DNA of 64,000 nt from CAIVVT01 sp052145115 (GCA_052145115.1 JBKQPG010000054.1:1-64000), one strand, 5' to 3'. Positions 1-9,458 are shown, counted from the stretch's first letter. Notes: generated by a model not told the origin, from the letters alone. Translations and numbers: made by a program.

Positions 1-1
1 G

Positions 2-155
2 AGGCCGCTCCCGGATGGGGACACCGAGGGCCGCGGCGCTTGATCGACAGCCTCTGAACGTCGCGCCGAGGGAACCCAAGCGTGCCGCCGCGGCACGCGC
101 AGAGTGTCCCCTCCGGCCACCCAACCCGCGCCGGCCGAGCTCACAGAAACTGTGA
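2..155 (-). repeat. 154-bp dispersed repeat, copy 1
   Basis: This stretch is the reverse complement of 14207-14360, with four mismatches in 154 positions when read base by base. It begins 8 bp beyond the araB stop codon and runs to the window edge, so its true outer end may lie outside the window. It contains two short palindromes: TCACAG-aaa-CTGTGA at 141-155 and CGTGCCG-ccg-CGGCACG at 81-97. No reading frame of interest crosses it. It could be a mobile palindromic repeat or a structured RNA or terminator region; the sequence alone does not decide. Confidence 0.9.
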
Positions 156-162
156 ATCTGCT

Positions 163-1740
163 CTACCTGTTCGCTGCCGCCCGCAGCTCGCGCAGTTTCG
201 GCAGAATCCCGCCCAACTCCACGGCCGACGATCCCGGCTGCCCCAGCCCGAAATACAGCGCGCGATAGATCGCGAACAGTTCCTCGTACACCGCCGCCTC
301 GCGCGGATCCGGCTCGACCACACGGAAGCTCGGGCACAGCGCCGCCTGCGCGTCTTCGATCGTCTGGAATGCGCCGGCCGCCAGAAAGGCGAAGATCGCC
401 GACCCCAGGCTGGTCACCTCCTGCTGCGGCACCAGCACCGGCTTGTTGAACACGCTGGCGTACACCCGGTTCAGCGTCTCGTTCTTCTGCGGCACGCCGC
501 CGCCATTGATCACGCGGTCCACCCGCACGCCGTACTCGGCCATCCGTTCCAGCACGATCCGCGTGTGGAACGCCGTGCCCTCTATGGCCGCGAACAGCTC
601 GTCCTGCGCCGTCGAGCCCAGCGTCCAGCCCAGCGTCGCGCCGCCCAGGTTGGCGTTCACCAGCACCGTCCGATCGCCGTTGTCCCACGTCATCCGCAGC
701 AGCCCCGTCGAGCCCGCGCCATAGCTCTCGATCCCCTCTGACAGCTCCTTGACGCTCGTCCCGGCGCGCCGTGCAATGGCCTCGAAAATGTCGCCCACGG
801 CCGACAATCCGGCCTCGATGCCGTAGCAATCCGGGTGGATCGAGCCCCTCACCACGCCGCACACGCCGGGGATCAGCCCAGTCTCGTTCGCGATGGCCAT
901 GATGCACGTCGAGGTGCCCACCACGTTCACGATGTCGCCTTCTTTGATGCCCGCCCCGATGGCGTCCCAATGCGCGTCGAACGCGCCCACCGGAATCGGA
1001 ATCCCGGGCCGCAGTCCCAGCTTCTCCGCCCACTCCGCCGACAGCCCGCCCATCTTCGCGCTCGACACCGCGTACTCCGCCGCCAGCTTCTCCCTAATGC
1101 CCTCCAGCAGCGGATCGACGGCGCTCAGAAAATCCTGCGGCGGCAACCCGCCCAGCTCCGCATTCCACATCCACTTGTGCCCGCTGGCGCACACGCTGCG
1201 CCGCGCCTGCGCCGGGTCCTGGACGCCGCACAGCACCGCCGCCACGTAGTCGCAATGCTCCATCGCCGTCACCAGCCGGCCGCGCTTGTCCGGGTTGTGC
1301 CGCAGCCAATGCAGCAGCTTCGAGAAGCCCCATTCCGATGAATACACGCCGCCGCACCACGCCAGCGCCTCCAGGCCCGTCTCGCGCCCCTTGGCCGTAA
1401 TCTCCGCCGCCTCCTCCGCGGCGCGGTGGTCGCACCACAGGTAGTAGTCGTCCAGCGGCTCCAGGCCCGCGCCCAGCGGGATCACCGTTGAGCCCGTCGT
1501 GTCCAGCGCGATCGCCTCCACCGCCGCGCCGTCCACCCCCGCCGCCTCCAGCGCCGCGCGCGTCGCCTCCACCAGCGCCCGCATGTGGTCGGCGTGCCTT
1601 TGCGTGGCCCAGTCCGGATCTTCGCGCTTGCGGATCACGGGGTACTCCGCCGCCGCCGACCCGAGCCTTCCCCGGGTGCTGTCGAACACGGAAACCCGCA
1701 CGCTCTGCGTGCCGAAATCGACGCCCGCGACAATCGACAT
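163..1740 (-). CDS. araB: Ribulokinase (L-ribulokinase)
   Basis: Phosphorylates L-ribulose to L-ribulose 5-phosphate with ATP in cytosolic L-arabinose catabolism. The 525-residue protein has the FGGY kinase fold. The N-terminal phosphate loop GVDFGTQSVRVSVFD is near residues 5-20, and the C-terminal half has the INGGGVPQKNETL segment typical of ribulokinases. The start MSIVAGVDFG was preferred over an ATG 21 bp upstream because the kinase fold begins there. It is divergent from araD across about 90 bp, so the two arabinose genes probably share a control region. No araA isomerase is in the window. Length is usual for the AraB family. Confidence 0.93.
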   Translation of the reverse strand: MSIVAGVDFGTQSVRVSVFDSTRGRLGSAAAEYPVIRKREDPDWATQRHADHMRALVEATRAALEAAGVDGAAVEAIALDTTGSTVIPLGAGLEPLDDYYLWCDHRAAEEAAEITAKGRETGLEALAWCGGVYSSEWGFSKLLHWLRHNPDKRGRLVTAMEHCDYVAAVLCGVQDPAQARRSVCASGHKWMWNAELGGLPPQDFLSAVDPLLEGIREKLAAEYAVSSAKMGGLSAEWAEKLGLRPGIPIPVGAFDAHWDAIGAGIKEGDIVNVVGTSTCIMAIANETGLIPGVCGVVRGSIHPDCYGIEAGLSAVGDIFEAIARRAGTSVKELSEGIESYGAGSTGLLRMTWDNGDRTVLVNANLGGATLGWTLGSTAQDELFAAIEGTAFHTRIVLERMAEYGVRVDRVINGGGVPQKNETLNRVYASVFNKPVLVPQQEVTSLGSAIFAFLAAGAFQTIEDAQAALCPSFRVVEPDPREAAVYEELFAIYRALYFGLGQPGSSAVELGGILPKLRELRAAANR

Positions 1741-1830
1741 TCGTGCCTCCCTAAACTGCACACGCTATCAAACCGCGCCCCCGCGCGCACGCCGCCGCCG
1801 CCGCTGGTGCGCGATGCTGGTAGCACGACC

Positions 1831-2523
1831 ATGCTCCTCAAGACACTGCGCGAAGAAGTCCTCGAGGCCAACCTGGAGATCGTCCGCCGCGGCCTGGTGC
1901 TCTATACTTTCGGCAACGCCAGCGGCTACGACCGCGCCAGCGGCCTGGTGGTGATCAAGCCCAGCGGCGTGCCCTTCGACCGCCTGACCCCGGCCCACAT
2001 GGTGGTCACCAACCTCGACTCTCAGGTGGTCGAGGGCGACCTCCGCCCATCCTCCGACCTCGCCACCCACGTCCTTCTCTACCGCGCTTTCGACGGCCTC
2101 GGCGGCATCGTCCACACCCATTCCACCGCCGCCACCGCGTGGGCCCAGGCGGGCCGCGAAATCCCGTGCTTCGGCACCACCCACGCCGACTATTTCCACG
2201 GCCCCGTGCCCGTTACCGCGCCGCTCACCGACGAGGAGATCGCCGGCGACTACGAGTTCAACACCGGGCAGGCCATCGTACGCCGCTTCGAGTCTCTGGA
2301 CCCCCTTTCGCACCCCGGCGTGCTGGTCCGCAGCCATGGTCCCTTCGTTTGGGGCCGCACCCCCGCCGAGGCCGCCATGCACGCCGTCCTGGTCGAGGAA
2401 ATCGCCCGCATCGCCGCCCGCACCGTGGCCCTCAATCCCCAAATCCAGCCCATCCGCCGCTCGCTCCACGACCGCCATTTCCTCCGCAAACACGGTTCCA
2501 AAGCGACCTACGGCCAGGGCTGA
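1831..2523 (+). CDS. araD: L-ribulose-5-phosphate 4-epimerase
   Basis: Converts L-ribulose 5-phosphate to D-xylulose 5-phosphate, the step after araB. The 230-residue class II aldolase/adducin fold shows FGNASGYDR near the N terminus (phosphate binding), the zinc-ligand pair in IVHTHSTAATAWAQ, and the segment FGTTHADYF that is typical of AraD. A third metal histidine lies in LVRSHGPFVWG. The ATG at 1831 is used because the aldolase fold starts there; longer in-frame extensions run into araB. It is convergent with the AmmeMemoRadiSam genes. Confidence 0.93.
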   Translation: MLLKTLREEVLEANLEIVRRGLVLYTFGNASGYDRASGLVVIKPSGVPFDRLTPAHMVVTNLDSQVVEGDLRPSSDLATHVLLYRAFDGLGGIVHTHSTAATAWAQAGREIPCFGTTHADYFHGPVPVTAPLTDEEIAGDYEFNTGQAIVRRFESLDPLSHPGVLVRSHGPFVWGRTPAEAAMHAVLVEEIARIAARTVALNPQIQPIRRSLHDRHFLRKHGSKATYGQG

Positions 2524-2811
2524 CGCCTTCGGCTGCCGGCACGATTTTGGAGGTTCGCCGCGCGCGTCTTCGAGCGTCTTGCAAGCCCCTTGGGCATCTC
2601 AAGACACTGTCTCCGCACTGGGAAAACAGCGCAGCCAACGTGGAAGTGAACTTCCGCCTGTAATAGTGGCCGTGACCGGGGCGCGAGTGAGAGCGAACCG
2701 GGGGCGCTGAGCGTCGCGGCCAGCGCCGCAGAGGACCCGCGCCAGCGTCTCCATCCGCCGGCGGGACGGATGGCTTGAAGACGCCCACCCAGGAGGCGAC
2801 CGCGCCCGGAG
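2524..2811. other. Intergenic region between convergent araD and amr genes
   Basis: 288 bp with no convincing gene. It holds two short hairpins: GGAAGT-ga-ACTTCC near 2641-2655, and CATCCG...CGGATG near 2751-2771. Either could help terminate the two converging transcripts, but neither is followed by a T-run. Confidence 0.4.
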
Positions 2812-4239
2812 CTATACCGGCGTGGCGAAGACCTGCGCCCGGAACACGGCGAGGCGCGCGTCGGCCTCGCGGTACGCCCCGGGCCGCAGACCGGCCTTGC
2901 GCGACAGCGCATCGAGGAACTGGTCCGGCGTCCAGGCGCCGCCGTGGGCCACCTGCGGCAGCAGCAATCCCCGGGCAGCGCCGCACTCGAGAAAGGCTCC
3001 GTCCCGTCCCAGCCGGAACGCTGTCCAGTCCCGGATGCGCTTCATCGGACTCAGGACCGAGATCTCGACATCGATCCCTTCCGGCAGGCGCGAATGGGGC
3101 CAGAAGCGCGGATCGTCAAGCGCCGCGGCGAGCGCCATCCGCGGCGTCTCTTCGGCCAGCGGCAACGGCGTGGTGAGATTTCCGATGCAGCCCAGCAACT
3201 CGCCCTGCTTGTGGAGGCTGACGAACACGCCCGAGCGGCGCTGCAGCGAACCTGCGCTCGCGGGCGGCGGAACTGGATTCCGCTGGCCGGTCTCGCGCAG
3301 ATGGCGCAGTGTGGCGGCGACACTCTCGAGCAGCGCCTGCCGGTCCTCGGGACTCAGCTCGAACGAATCGGCGCGGAAGTAGCCCAAAGCGCCATAACTG
3401 ACCGAGTGTTCATAACTGCCTGCAATCTCGGCCGAGGTCTGGTAATCCAGCGTTTGCTGGAAGATGTCCTCTCCGCCGAGCAGGCCGAGCGTTTCGAGCA
3501 ACAGGGCGATGGGATCGGATCCGCACACCGTGGCGCCGGTCTGCTGGAGCGATTCGAGAAACAACTCAGGATCCAGGCTGCCCGCCGCCGAGATCGCCTG
3601 GCCGTCCAGTTCGCGCAACCGGCCAGGCGTATCCTCATCCACGGGAAACGGCTGGTAGCCAAACGCGCGGCCATAGTGCGTCAGGTCGGAACTGGCCAGG
3701 AGCACGTCGCCCGGGCGCACAATCTGGGCCAGGGCGCGCGCCGCCGCGCGGCGCTTACTCTGATCCAGCCCACACACGTACAGCGGCACCACGGGCGTGC
3801 CCGGCGAGGCCCGCTGCAACAACGGGAGCTGGATTTCGACCGAGTGGTCGCACACCCGGCTCTCGGGGGTCATCAGGAATGGCTCCGAGCGGGCGAGCTC
3901 CCGCACCGCGGATGGATCGACTTCGACGACACCCAGCGGCGTCTGGAACGCACCGGTGTCGGGGATCGATACGCCGGGCCGGCCGCCGCTGTGCGCGAAT
4001 CCGAGGATGAATACGCGCCGCGGCTGCGCAGCCCGCAGGTTGCGATAAGCGGCCGCGGCGACGGTCCCGGAGTAGGCCAGACCCGCATGCGGGACGACGA
4101 ACGCCAGCGGGCGCGGCACAAGGTCCTCGCCGGTCCGCCGGAGCGAGGAGTCGAACATCGAATCCAGGAGAGATTCCAGCTCGGCGCGGCGCCCCGGGTA
4201 CCACGAGCCGGCGAATGGTGAAACGTGCGCGGTGGTCAT
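2812..4239 (-). CDS. AmmeMemoRadiSam system protein B-A fusion (Memo + AMMECR1)
   Basis: 475 residues. About the first 270 form a Memo-like domain (AmmeMemoRadiSam protein B) with conserved histidines in FVVPHAGLAYSG, CDHSVEIQLP and SSDLTHYG, a metal-site pattern related to LigB-type dioxygenases. The last 170 or so form an AMMECR1 domain (protein A), recognised by LLGCIGNL and by DPRFWPHSRLPEGIDVEISV. In many genomes these are separate genes; here they are one. The start MTTAHVSPF lies 4 bp after the stop of the radical SAM gene, giving tight coupling. The biochemical role of the family is not established. An ORF extension to 4485 overlaps the radical SAM gene and was rejected. Confidence 0.9.
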   Translation of the reverse strand: MTTAHVSPFAGSWYPGRRAELESLLDSMFDSSLRRTGEDLVPRPLAFVVPHAGLAYSGTVAAAAYRNLRAAQPRRVFILGFAHSGGRPGVSIPDTGAFQTPLGVVEVDPSAVRELARSEPFLMTPESRVCDHSVEIQLPLLQRASPGTPVVPLYVCGLDQSKRRAAARALAQIVRPGDVLLASSDLTHYGRAFGYQPFPVDEDTPGRLRELDGQAISAAGSLDPELFLESLQQTGATVCGSDPIALLLETLGLLGGEDIFQQTLDYQTSAEIAGSYEHSVSYGALGYFRADSFELSPEDRQALLESVAATLRHLRETGQRNPVPPPASAGSLQRRSGVFVSLHKQGELLGCIGNLTTPLPLAEETPRMALAAALDDPRFWPHSRLPEGIDVEISVLSPMKRIRDWTAFRLGRDGAFLECGAARGLLLPQVAHGGAWTPDQFLDALSRKAGLRPGAYREADARLAVFRAQVFATPV

Positions 4240-4243
4240 GTGC

Positions 4244-5362
4244 TCAACTCCTGCCGACAGGAACTTTCTCAGCGTTGTCCCGAGGCTGACTTGCGCCTGC
4301 CCGCCAGAAGCCGGGAATCGGCGTCTGACAGCGCGGACAGGCGCCGGCGGCCGATATGCGGTTGCGCAGCACGTCGAATCCGAAGCGTTCCACCAGCACG
4401 GCGCCGCAGTTCGGGCAGCGCGTATCCTCCAGTTCGCCGACCCGGCCAGGCAGGTTGCCCGCATACACGTAGCGCAGGCCCGCATTCCGGCCGATCGAGG
4501 CGGCGCGTTCGAGCAGTTCCGCGCCGGTGTTGCGCGGGCCCGTCATCTTGTAGTCGGGGTGAAACGCCGAGACGTGCCAGGGAATGTCGGGCGAGATGCC
4601 GGCCAGAAAGCCGGTGAGCGAGGCCAACTCGGCCGGCGAGTCATTGAAGCCCGGCACGACCAGCGTGACAACCTCCAGCCAGAAGCCCATCTGGTGGATC
4701 AGCGCGATGGAATCGAGGATCGGCTTGAGCCGCCCTCCCAACTCGCGATAGCGGCGGTCGTCGAAGCTCTTGAGATCGACTTTATACAGGTCCACCCAGG
4801 GCCGCAGATACTCGAGCACCTGGGGCGTCGCATTGCCGTTGGACACAAATCCCGTGACTAGGCCGACGGCGCGCGCTTCCCTAAAAACCGATACGGCCCA
4901 TTCGCTCGTGATCAACGGTTCATTGTAGGTGCTGATAACGCTCGCGGCCTGCTGGGCCAGCGCAATGCGGACGATCTCGCGGGGCGTGATGGCGCGGAAT
5001 TCGAGTGTCGAGCGGACGTCGCGCAAGGCCTGCGAGCTGACCCAGTTCTGGCAGTAGCCGCAATGCAGGTCGCAGCCCAGCATGCCGAAACTGAGCGCGC
5101 GGCTCCCGGGCAGCGCATGGTAGAACGGCTTCTTCTCGATCGGATCGCAGTGCAGGGCGTTGACGTAGCCGTAGGGGACCAGCAGCTTGCCGCCGCGATT
5201 GAATCGGACTTTGCAGACCCCGGCAAACCCGGATGAAATCGGGCAGCAATGGCCGCAAGCGTAGCAGCGGACGCGATCCCCTCCCAAGGACTCGTAGAGG
5301 TCGCCTTCGCGGGTGTGTGAGGCCAGCTCTTCGCCCAGCGGCATCGCCGCCTCCACCCTCAT
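4244..5362 (-). CDS. amrS: AmmeMemoRadiSam system radical SAM enzyme
   Basis: 372-residue radical SAM protein of the AmmeMemoRadiSam guild. The Fe-S cluster motif is CDLHCGYC (Cys97, 101, 104). It is preceded by a Cys-rich N-terminal segment (Cys33-50) and by the family signature DPIEKKPF. The C terminus carries CPNC and CPRC pairs that look like a zinc ribbon. It probably makes or repairs a substrate together with the Memo/AMMECR1 fusion encoded 4 bp downstream. The reaction is unknown for the family. Start could also be Met7 (5344). Confidence 0.9.
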   Translation of the reverse strand: MRVEAAMPLGEELASHTREGDLYESLGGDRVRCYACGHCCPISSGFAGVCKVRFNRGGKLLVPYGYVNALHCDPIEKKPFYHALPGSRALSFGMLGCDLHCGYCQNWVSSQALRDVRSTLEFRAITPREIVRIALAQQAASVISTYNEPLITSEWAVSVFREARAVGLVTGFVSNGNATPQVLEYLRPWVDLYKVDLKSFDDRRYRELGGRLKPILDSIALIHQMGFWLEVVTLVVPGFNDSPAELASLTGFLAGISPDIPWHVSAFHPDYKMTGPRNTGAELLERAASIGRNAGLRYVYAGNLPGRVGELEDTRCPNCGAVLVERFGFDVLRNRISAAGACPRCQTPIPGFWRAGASQPRDNAEKVPVGRS

Positions 5363-5407
5363 TCTAAGTCCGGTTCTTCAGATTCGCGCCGAAGAGCTTG
5401 AATTCGC

Positions 5408-6535
5408 TCATGCTCCAGGCCGCGGATGCCCGGCCGCCTGTACGAGAATCGCCAGAGTCTGTTGGGCGCATTGGCGCCAGGTGAACTGCGCGGCCCGGAG
5501 CGGGCCGGCTTGCGCCAGGCGGGCGCGCAATGGCTGGTCCGAACTGACGCGCTCCAACGCCTGGAGCATGGCGCTCTCCGAAGCGGGGTCGAACAGCAGC
5601 GCTGCGTCCGCGGCGATGGTGCGCAGCGGCTCAATGTCCGAACACGCCACGGGCAGGCCCGCGGCCAGGGCCTCCACCACGGGGAGTCCGAATCCCTCAA
5701 AGGTCGATGGATAGACCAACGCGCCCGCGCGTTCGAACCAGCGGTACAATTCTTCCCTGGGCAACCATCCCAGGATCCGCACGCACGGCTCGAGGCCCAG
5801 CGCGGCGACCTGTTCGCGCACCATCCGGTCGGCAAAGCCCCGGACGCCGGTCAGGACCAGTTGCCAGTCCGGATGGGCGACGCTGAACCGCCGGAAGCAC
5901 TGCAGCAGCAGGGCGTGGTTTTTGTGCGGGTGGGTGGTCGAGGGGCACAGCAGCACCGGCTCCGGGGTGCGGCGCCGGCGCAGCGCCCCGACAGAGAAGA
6001 ACTCCTCCTCCACGCCATGTGCCACGACTTCGACTTTGTCGCCACGAATCGAATAGCTGTGCAGCAGGCCGGCGCGGGTCTGCTCGCTGAGCGCGATCAG
6101 GCGGGCGCTGGTGTGCACGGCCTGCCACACGAAGTAGCGCCAGAACGGGCGTTCGAACCAGCGGAAGTACTCGGGATGCCGCTTGTGCTGGAGATCGTGG
6201 ATGGTCGTCACCGCCGGGCAAGGCGCCAGGGCCGGCGCGGTGAAGCCCGGGCAGAACAGCACATCCAGGCCGGCGCAGCGCAACGGCAAAATGGTCTGTT
6301 CGTAGAGCAACCGCGCGGGACGATGGACGGCCCGCACGGCGGTCTGCCGCACTTGCCAGGCGGGATGTCGCGGCGCCACTTCCCGGTCCGTCTCGCGATT
6401 CGTGAACACCGTGAAGCGGTGCGGAGTATCCAACGCCGCCAGAGCCCGCATCAGATTCCGCAAATACGTTTCCGAGCCGCCGACGCCTCCCGGGATCAGA
6501 TACAGCGCATTGATGCCGATATGCAATGAGATCAC
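5408..6535 (-). CDS. Glycosyltransferase family 4 (GT-B)
   Basis: 375-residue GT-B glycosyltransferase. The N-terminal GVGGSETYLRNLMRAL loop is the acceptor-side glycine motif. The C-terminal donor domain has PHKNHALLLQCF and the E-x7-E motif EGFGLPVVE followed by GLPVACSDIEPL, which together mark family GT4 (mannosyl/glucosyl type). Its ATG overlaps the stop of the TMTC-like gene (ATGA, 6532-6535). It is the last gene of a five-gene cluster for lipid-linked or protein glycosylation. The sugar and acceptor cannot be read from sequence. Confidence 0.9.
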   Translation of the reverse strand: MISLHIGINALYLIPGGVGGSETYLRNLMRALAALDTPHRFTVFTNRETDREVAPRHPAWQVRQTAVRAVHRPARLLYEQTILPLRCAGLDVLFCPGFTAPALAPCPAVTTIHDLQHKRHPEYFRWFERPFWRYFVWQAVHTSARLIALSEQTRAGLLHSYSIRGDKVEVVAHGVEEEFFSVGALRRRRTPEPVLLCPSTTHPHKNHALLLQCFRRFSVAHPDWQLVLTGVRGFADRMVREQVAALGLEPCVRILGWLPREELYRWFERAGALVYPSTFEGFGLPVVEALAAGLPVACSDIEPLRTIAADAALLFDPASESAMLQALERVSSDQPLRARLAQAGPLRAAQFTWRQCAQQTLAILVQAAGHPRPGA

Positions 6536-8340
6536 TTTCGGACGAACACCCCACCGCGCTGCCGGGCGCGAATCGCCTGCTGGGCCGCGGCCAGGCCGTT
6601 TCTCGAGGCAGAATCGCCGGGCTCCTGTTCCAGCGCCTGCCGAAACTCGGCGGCGGCCTCTTCGTACTTGTACAGGCTCAAGTCCATGCTGCCGCGAATG
6701 CTGTGGGCCATCCAGCCGAGGCTGGGGGCGAACTGAGCGGCCTGCTGTTGTGCGTCGAAGGCATCATCCCAGCGCTGTTCGATCGCGTACAGATGGGCCA
6801 GACGCGCCCATCCGCGGGCCATCGGCGAAAGCCCGCCGATTCTGGCATAGCGGCGCGCCGCGGGAGTGATTTCAATGGCCTTGCGGCAGGCCTGCTCGGC
6901 GCGGTCGAGCTGCCCCACGCATTCCAGCGCCGAGGCGAAGTTCATGTAGAAGAGGAAGGCGGTCCGGCCCAGTTTCCCGCCTTGCGGATCGCGCTCGATC
7001 CGCTCGAAGGTGGCGACGGCATCGGGGCAGCGCCCGGCCTTGATGTAGGCCGCGCCCAGGTAGGTCCGCGCGCGCAGGTTTTCCGGTCTGGAGGCGGCGG
7101 CGTGCTCCCAGACGTTCACCTCCGAGGCGAAGGCGTGGCTGTAACTCCAGGTCCCCAGGGCCAAGGCAGCGATCACACCCGCCAGCACTGCATTCTTCCA
7201 GGCCGCGCCGCGCCAGTGGCGCACGAACTCCACCACCACCAGGACCAACCCGATGCCGGGCAGGTACAGACGGCGTTCGGCAGCTGTGTCGGCGATGGGA
7301 ATCACCGAGGAGGTGGGCGTCAGGAGGATCAGAAAAACAACGATCCCGAGCGCAGCCAGCGGGTAGCGGGAACGGAATCGCCAGGCCAGGTAGAGCAGCC
7401 CGATGAGCCCTGCCAGGCCAGCCAGAACCAGAGGTTCAACGAGCCCACTGGCGTGCGGCAGGTTGTAGTCCAGGCTCTGGTTGACGGGGAGCACGAACAG
7501 CCGGAGGTAGATCCAGATCACTTTAAACTGCGTGCACAGGTAGCGGAACCAGGTAGTGCCGGGTACCGCCAGGCCCGCCGATCGCGCGGAATGACGAGTC
7601 ACGAACAGCACGATGGCGGGCACCGCCAGGACGGCCCCCAGCGCGAGCCCGGCGTGCAGGCGCCAATTGCGCGCCAGGCCGGCCAGCGATCCTTTTTGCT
7701 TCAGCCGCCAGTCGACCAGCGGCAGCACCGCCGCCATCGCCACGACGTGTTCCTTGGTCAGAATGCCGGCCGCCAGCAGGCTCAGGATCAGGATGGCGCG
7801 GCCCCAGCCGATAGCCTGCGCCCCGCGGGCCAGCAAAAGCGCCAGGGCGGCATAGGCGAACAGCGTGCTCAGGCTCTCCGACCGGCTGGCGATGTAGGCC
7901 ACGGCCTCCGTCTGAGCAGGATGGAAGAGGAACACGAGGCATCCGAACAGGGCCGTCGATGAAGCCTCGCGGCGGGCGCTGCCGGTGAGTTCCAGGGCCT
8001 GGCGCAGAATGAGATACACGAGCCCGCCGACCAGGGCGTGCAGCAGGACGTTGGTCAGGTGATACCCGAAGGGATCGCGGCCCGCCAGCAGATAGTTCAG
8101 ATCAAGGCTGAGGTAGTAGAACGGACGTCCGGCCAGCAGATAACGAACCCAGGAATGCGGGCCCTGGGGCTGAAAGACCGGCAGCATCCCGTCGTCGAAC
8201 AGCGGAGTGCCGTTCATCGCCGGCCAATAGACGGCCAGGAGCGCGGCCAGAACCGCGAGCGGAGTCCACCATGGCAGCGCGAACTCGCGCGCCGGAACGG
8301 CCGCGGCCGCGCGCTCAGCTTTTTGACGCTTCTTGCTCAT
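6532..8340 (-). CDS. TMTC-like membrane O-mannosyltransferase with TPR tail
   Basis: 602 residues. The first 400 or so are a polytopic GT-C membrane domain; the last 170 are tetratricopeptide repeats. The segment FLFHPAQTEAVAYIASRSE closely resembles the signature of eukaryotic TMTC O-mannosyltransferases (HP-x2-TEAV...R-x-E), and an early acidic pair (LFDDG) sits in the first loop as in PMT/TMTC enzymes. The family uses polyprenyl-phosphate-mannose, which the DPM1-like gene two places upstream in transcription order could supply. The start overlaps the DUF2304 gene by 26 bp. Substrate proteins are unknown. Confidence 0.85.
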   Translation of the reverse strand: MSKKRQKAERAAAAVPAREFALPWWTPLAVLAALLAVYWPAMNGTPLFDDGMLPVFQPQGPHSWVRYLLAGRPFYYLSLDLNYLLAGRDPFGYHLTNVLLHALVGGLVYLILRQALELTGSARREASSTALFGCLVFLFHPAQTEAVAYIASRSESLSTLFAYAALALLLARGAQAIGWGRAILILSLLAAGILTKEHVVAMAAVLPLVDWRLKQKGSLAGLARNWRLHAGLALGAVLAVPAIVLFVTRHSARSAGLAVPGTTWFRYLCTQFKVIWIYLRLFVLPVNQSLDYNLPHASGLVEPLVLAGLAGLIGLLYLAWRFRSRYPLAALGIVVFLILLTPTSSVIPIADTAAERRLYLPGIGLVLVVVEFVRHWRGAAWKNAVLAGVIAALALGTWSYSHAFASEVNVWEHAAASRPENLRARTYLGAAYIKAGRCPDAVATFERIERDPQGGKLGRTAFLFYMNFASALECVGQLDRAEQACRKAIEITPAARRYARIGGLSPMARGWARLAHLYAIEQRWDDAFDAQQQAAQFAPSLGWMAHSIRGSMDLSLYKYEEAAAEFRQALEQEPGDSASRNGLAAAQQAIRARQRGGVFVRK

Positions 8341-8683
8341 CGCGATGCACGCTGCGCAATTGGTAATCGAGGATAGCGACCTTCTGCGTCAGGTTGATGT
8401 TCATGTCTTTCAGTTGGGAGACGATGATCGTAAAGCGGTAAAACACCACCAGAAAGACCAGCAAGATCAGGAAAATCAACGCCACCGCAGGCTCGTTGAC
8501 GCGCAGATACGCGGCCACCCGCTCCAGGCCGCCGCGCGAGCGCGACAGGGCGAAGACGGCCACCGCGGCGCCCAGCCAGCTCACCGAATATTCGACCCGA
8601 ATCCGCGAGCGACGCAGTTCGCGCAGCACGATAAGAAACAACACCACGCTGAACAGCGTCAGCACATCGAGCAGCCGTTCCAT
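8315..8683 (-). CDS. DUF2304 small membrane protein
   Basis: 122 residues with an N-terminal helix, a second helix around residues 30-45 and a third around 65-90, then a charged cytosolic tail. The R-E-L-R-R-S-R-I turn after helix 1 fits DUF2304 proteins, which are very often encoded beside DPM1-like GT2 enzymes, as here (10 bp gap). The ATG at 8683 has a strong ribosome site (GGAGGG) just upstream, so it was preferred over an upstream in-frame start at 8713. Presumably an accessory or membrane anchor of the polyprenyl-phosphate sugar synthase. Confidence 0.85.
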   Translation of the reverse strand: MERLLDVLTLFSVVLFLIVLRELRRSRIRVEYSVSWLGAAVAVFALSRSRGGLERVAAYLRVNEPAVALIFLILLVFLVVFYRFTIIVSQLKDMNINLTQKVAILDYQLRSVHRDEQEASKS

Positions 8684-8693
8684 GATCCCTCCT

Positions 8694-9458
8694 TCACCCG
8701 CGCCACCCAGCACGGCGGCGCGAGCGCCAAGCGTCCAGACGCAGGATATTCACCAGCACGCCCAACAGCACGTGCACCACGAAGTAGATCGAGGCTTTGG
8801 CCGTGATGGAACTCCGTCCGCCCATGCGCGGCCGCATGCGCACCGGCAGCTCCTCGAAGCGGAAGGCGCGGCGCTGAAGTACCACGAGGGTTTCGATCTC
8901 CGGATATTCCAACGGGAAGCTCTGACTGAAGACGTGCAGCGCGCGACGATTGACGGCCACGAATCCGGACGTGGGATCGGTCACGCGGCGCCCCAGAATC
9001 GGGCGCAGCAGCAGCTTGAAAAACCCGATCCCGATGCGCCGGATGGGGCCGGTTGAGGTCGGGTTGCTGCCCGCGGCCCGAACGCCGATCACCATTTCGC
9101 AGCCCGAGGCCTCGAGCCGCTCCAGCAGCCGCGGAATCTCGGCCGGATCGTGCTGGCCATCTCCATCGATGCGCACGGCCGCCTGAACGCCCATTTCAAA
9201 CGCCATGCGGTAACCGGTCTGAATGCAGCCGCCAAGGCCGAGGTGGCAGGGCAGGCGCACCACCTCGGCGCCGGCGCGCTGGGCGAGGTTGGCGGTGTCG
9301 TCAGTGGAGCAGTCGTCCAGCACCAGGATGGGCAGCGCCGGACACACCGCCCGGGCCTCCTGAACCACGCGCCCGATGGCGGCCGATTCGTTGTAGGCCG
9401 GAATCAGCACAACGGTGGTTGCGCTGGCCGCTCCAGGGCTGCTCGAGTCAGGGCTCAA
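8694..9458 (-). CDS. Polyprenyl-phosphate glycosyltransferase, DPM1-like GT2
   Basis: 254 residues. GT-A signature motifs are IPAYNESAAIGRVV, LDDCSTDDT and the metal-binding RIDGDGQHDP. A C-terminal hydrophobic stretch of about 25 residues is typical of dolichol-/undecaprenyl-phosphate mannose or glucose synthases. The likely start is a TTG at 9458: it is preceded by GGAGGTG 8 nt upstream and overlaps the TGA of the preceding GT2 gene. The longer ATG-started frame to 9608 would overlap that gene by about 150 bp. It should make the membrane-bound sugar donor for the TMTC-like enzyme. Confidence 0.87.
   Translation of the reverse strand: MSPDSSSPGAASATTVVLIPAYNESAAIGRVVQEARAVCPALPILVLDDCSTDDTANLAQRAGAEVVRLPCHLGLGGCIQTGYRMAFEMGVQAAVRIDGDGQHDPAEIPRLLERLEASGCEMVIGVRAAGSNPTSTGPIRRIGIGFFKLLLRPILGRRVTDPTSGFVAVNRRALHVFSQSFPLEYPEIETLVVLQRRAFRFEELPVRMRPRMGGRSSITAKASIYFVVHVLLGVLVNILRLDAWRSRRRAGWRG

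Noticed and set aside
4240..4485. N-terminal extension of the Memo/AMMECR1 gene
   Set aside because: It lies inside the radical SAM gene, has no conserved residues, and the Memo fold begins at 4239.
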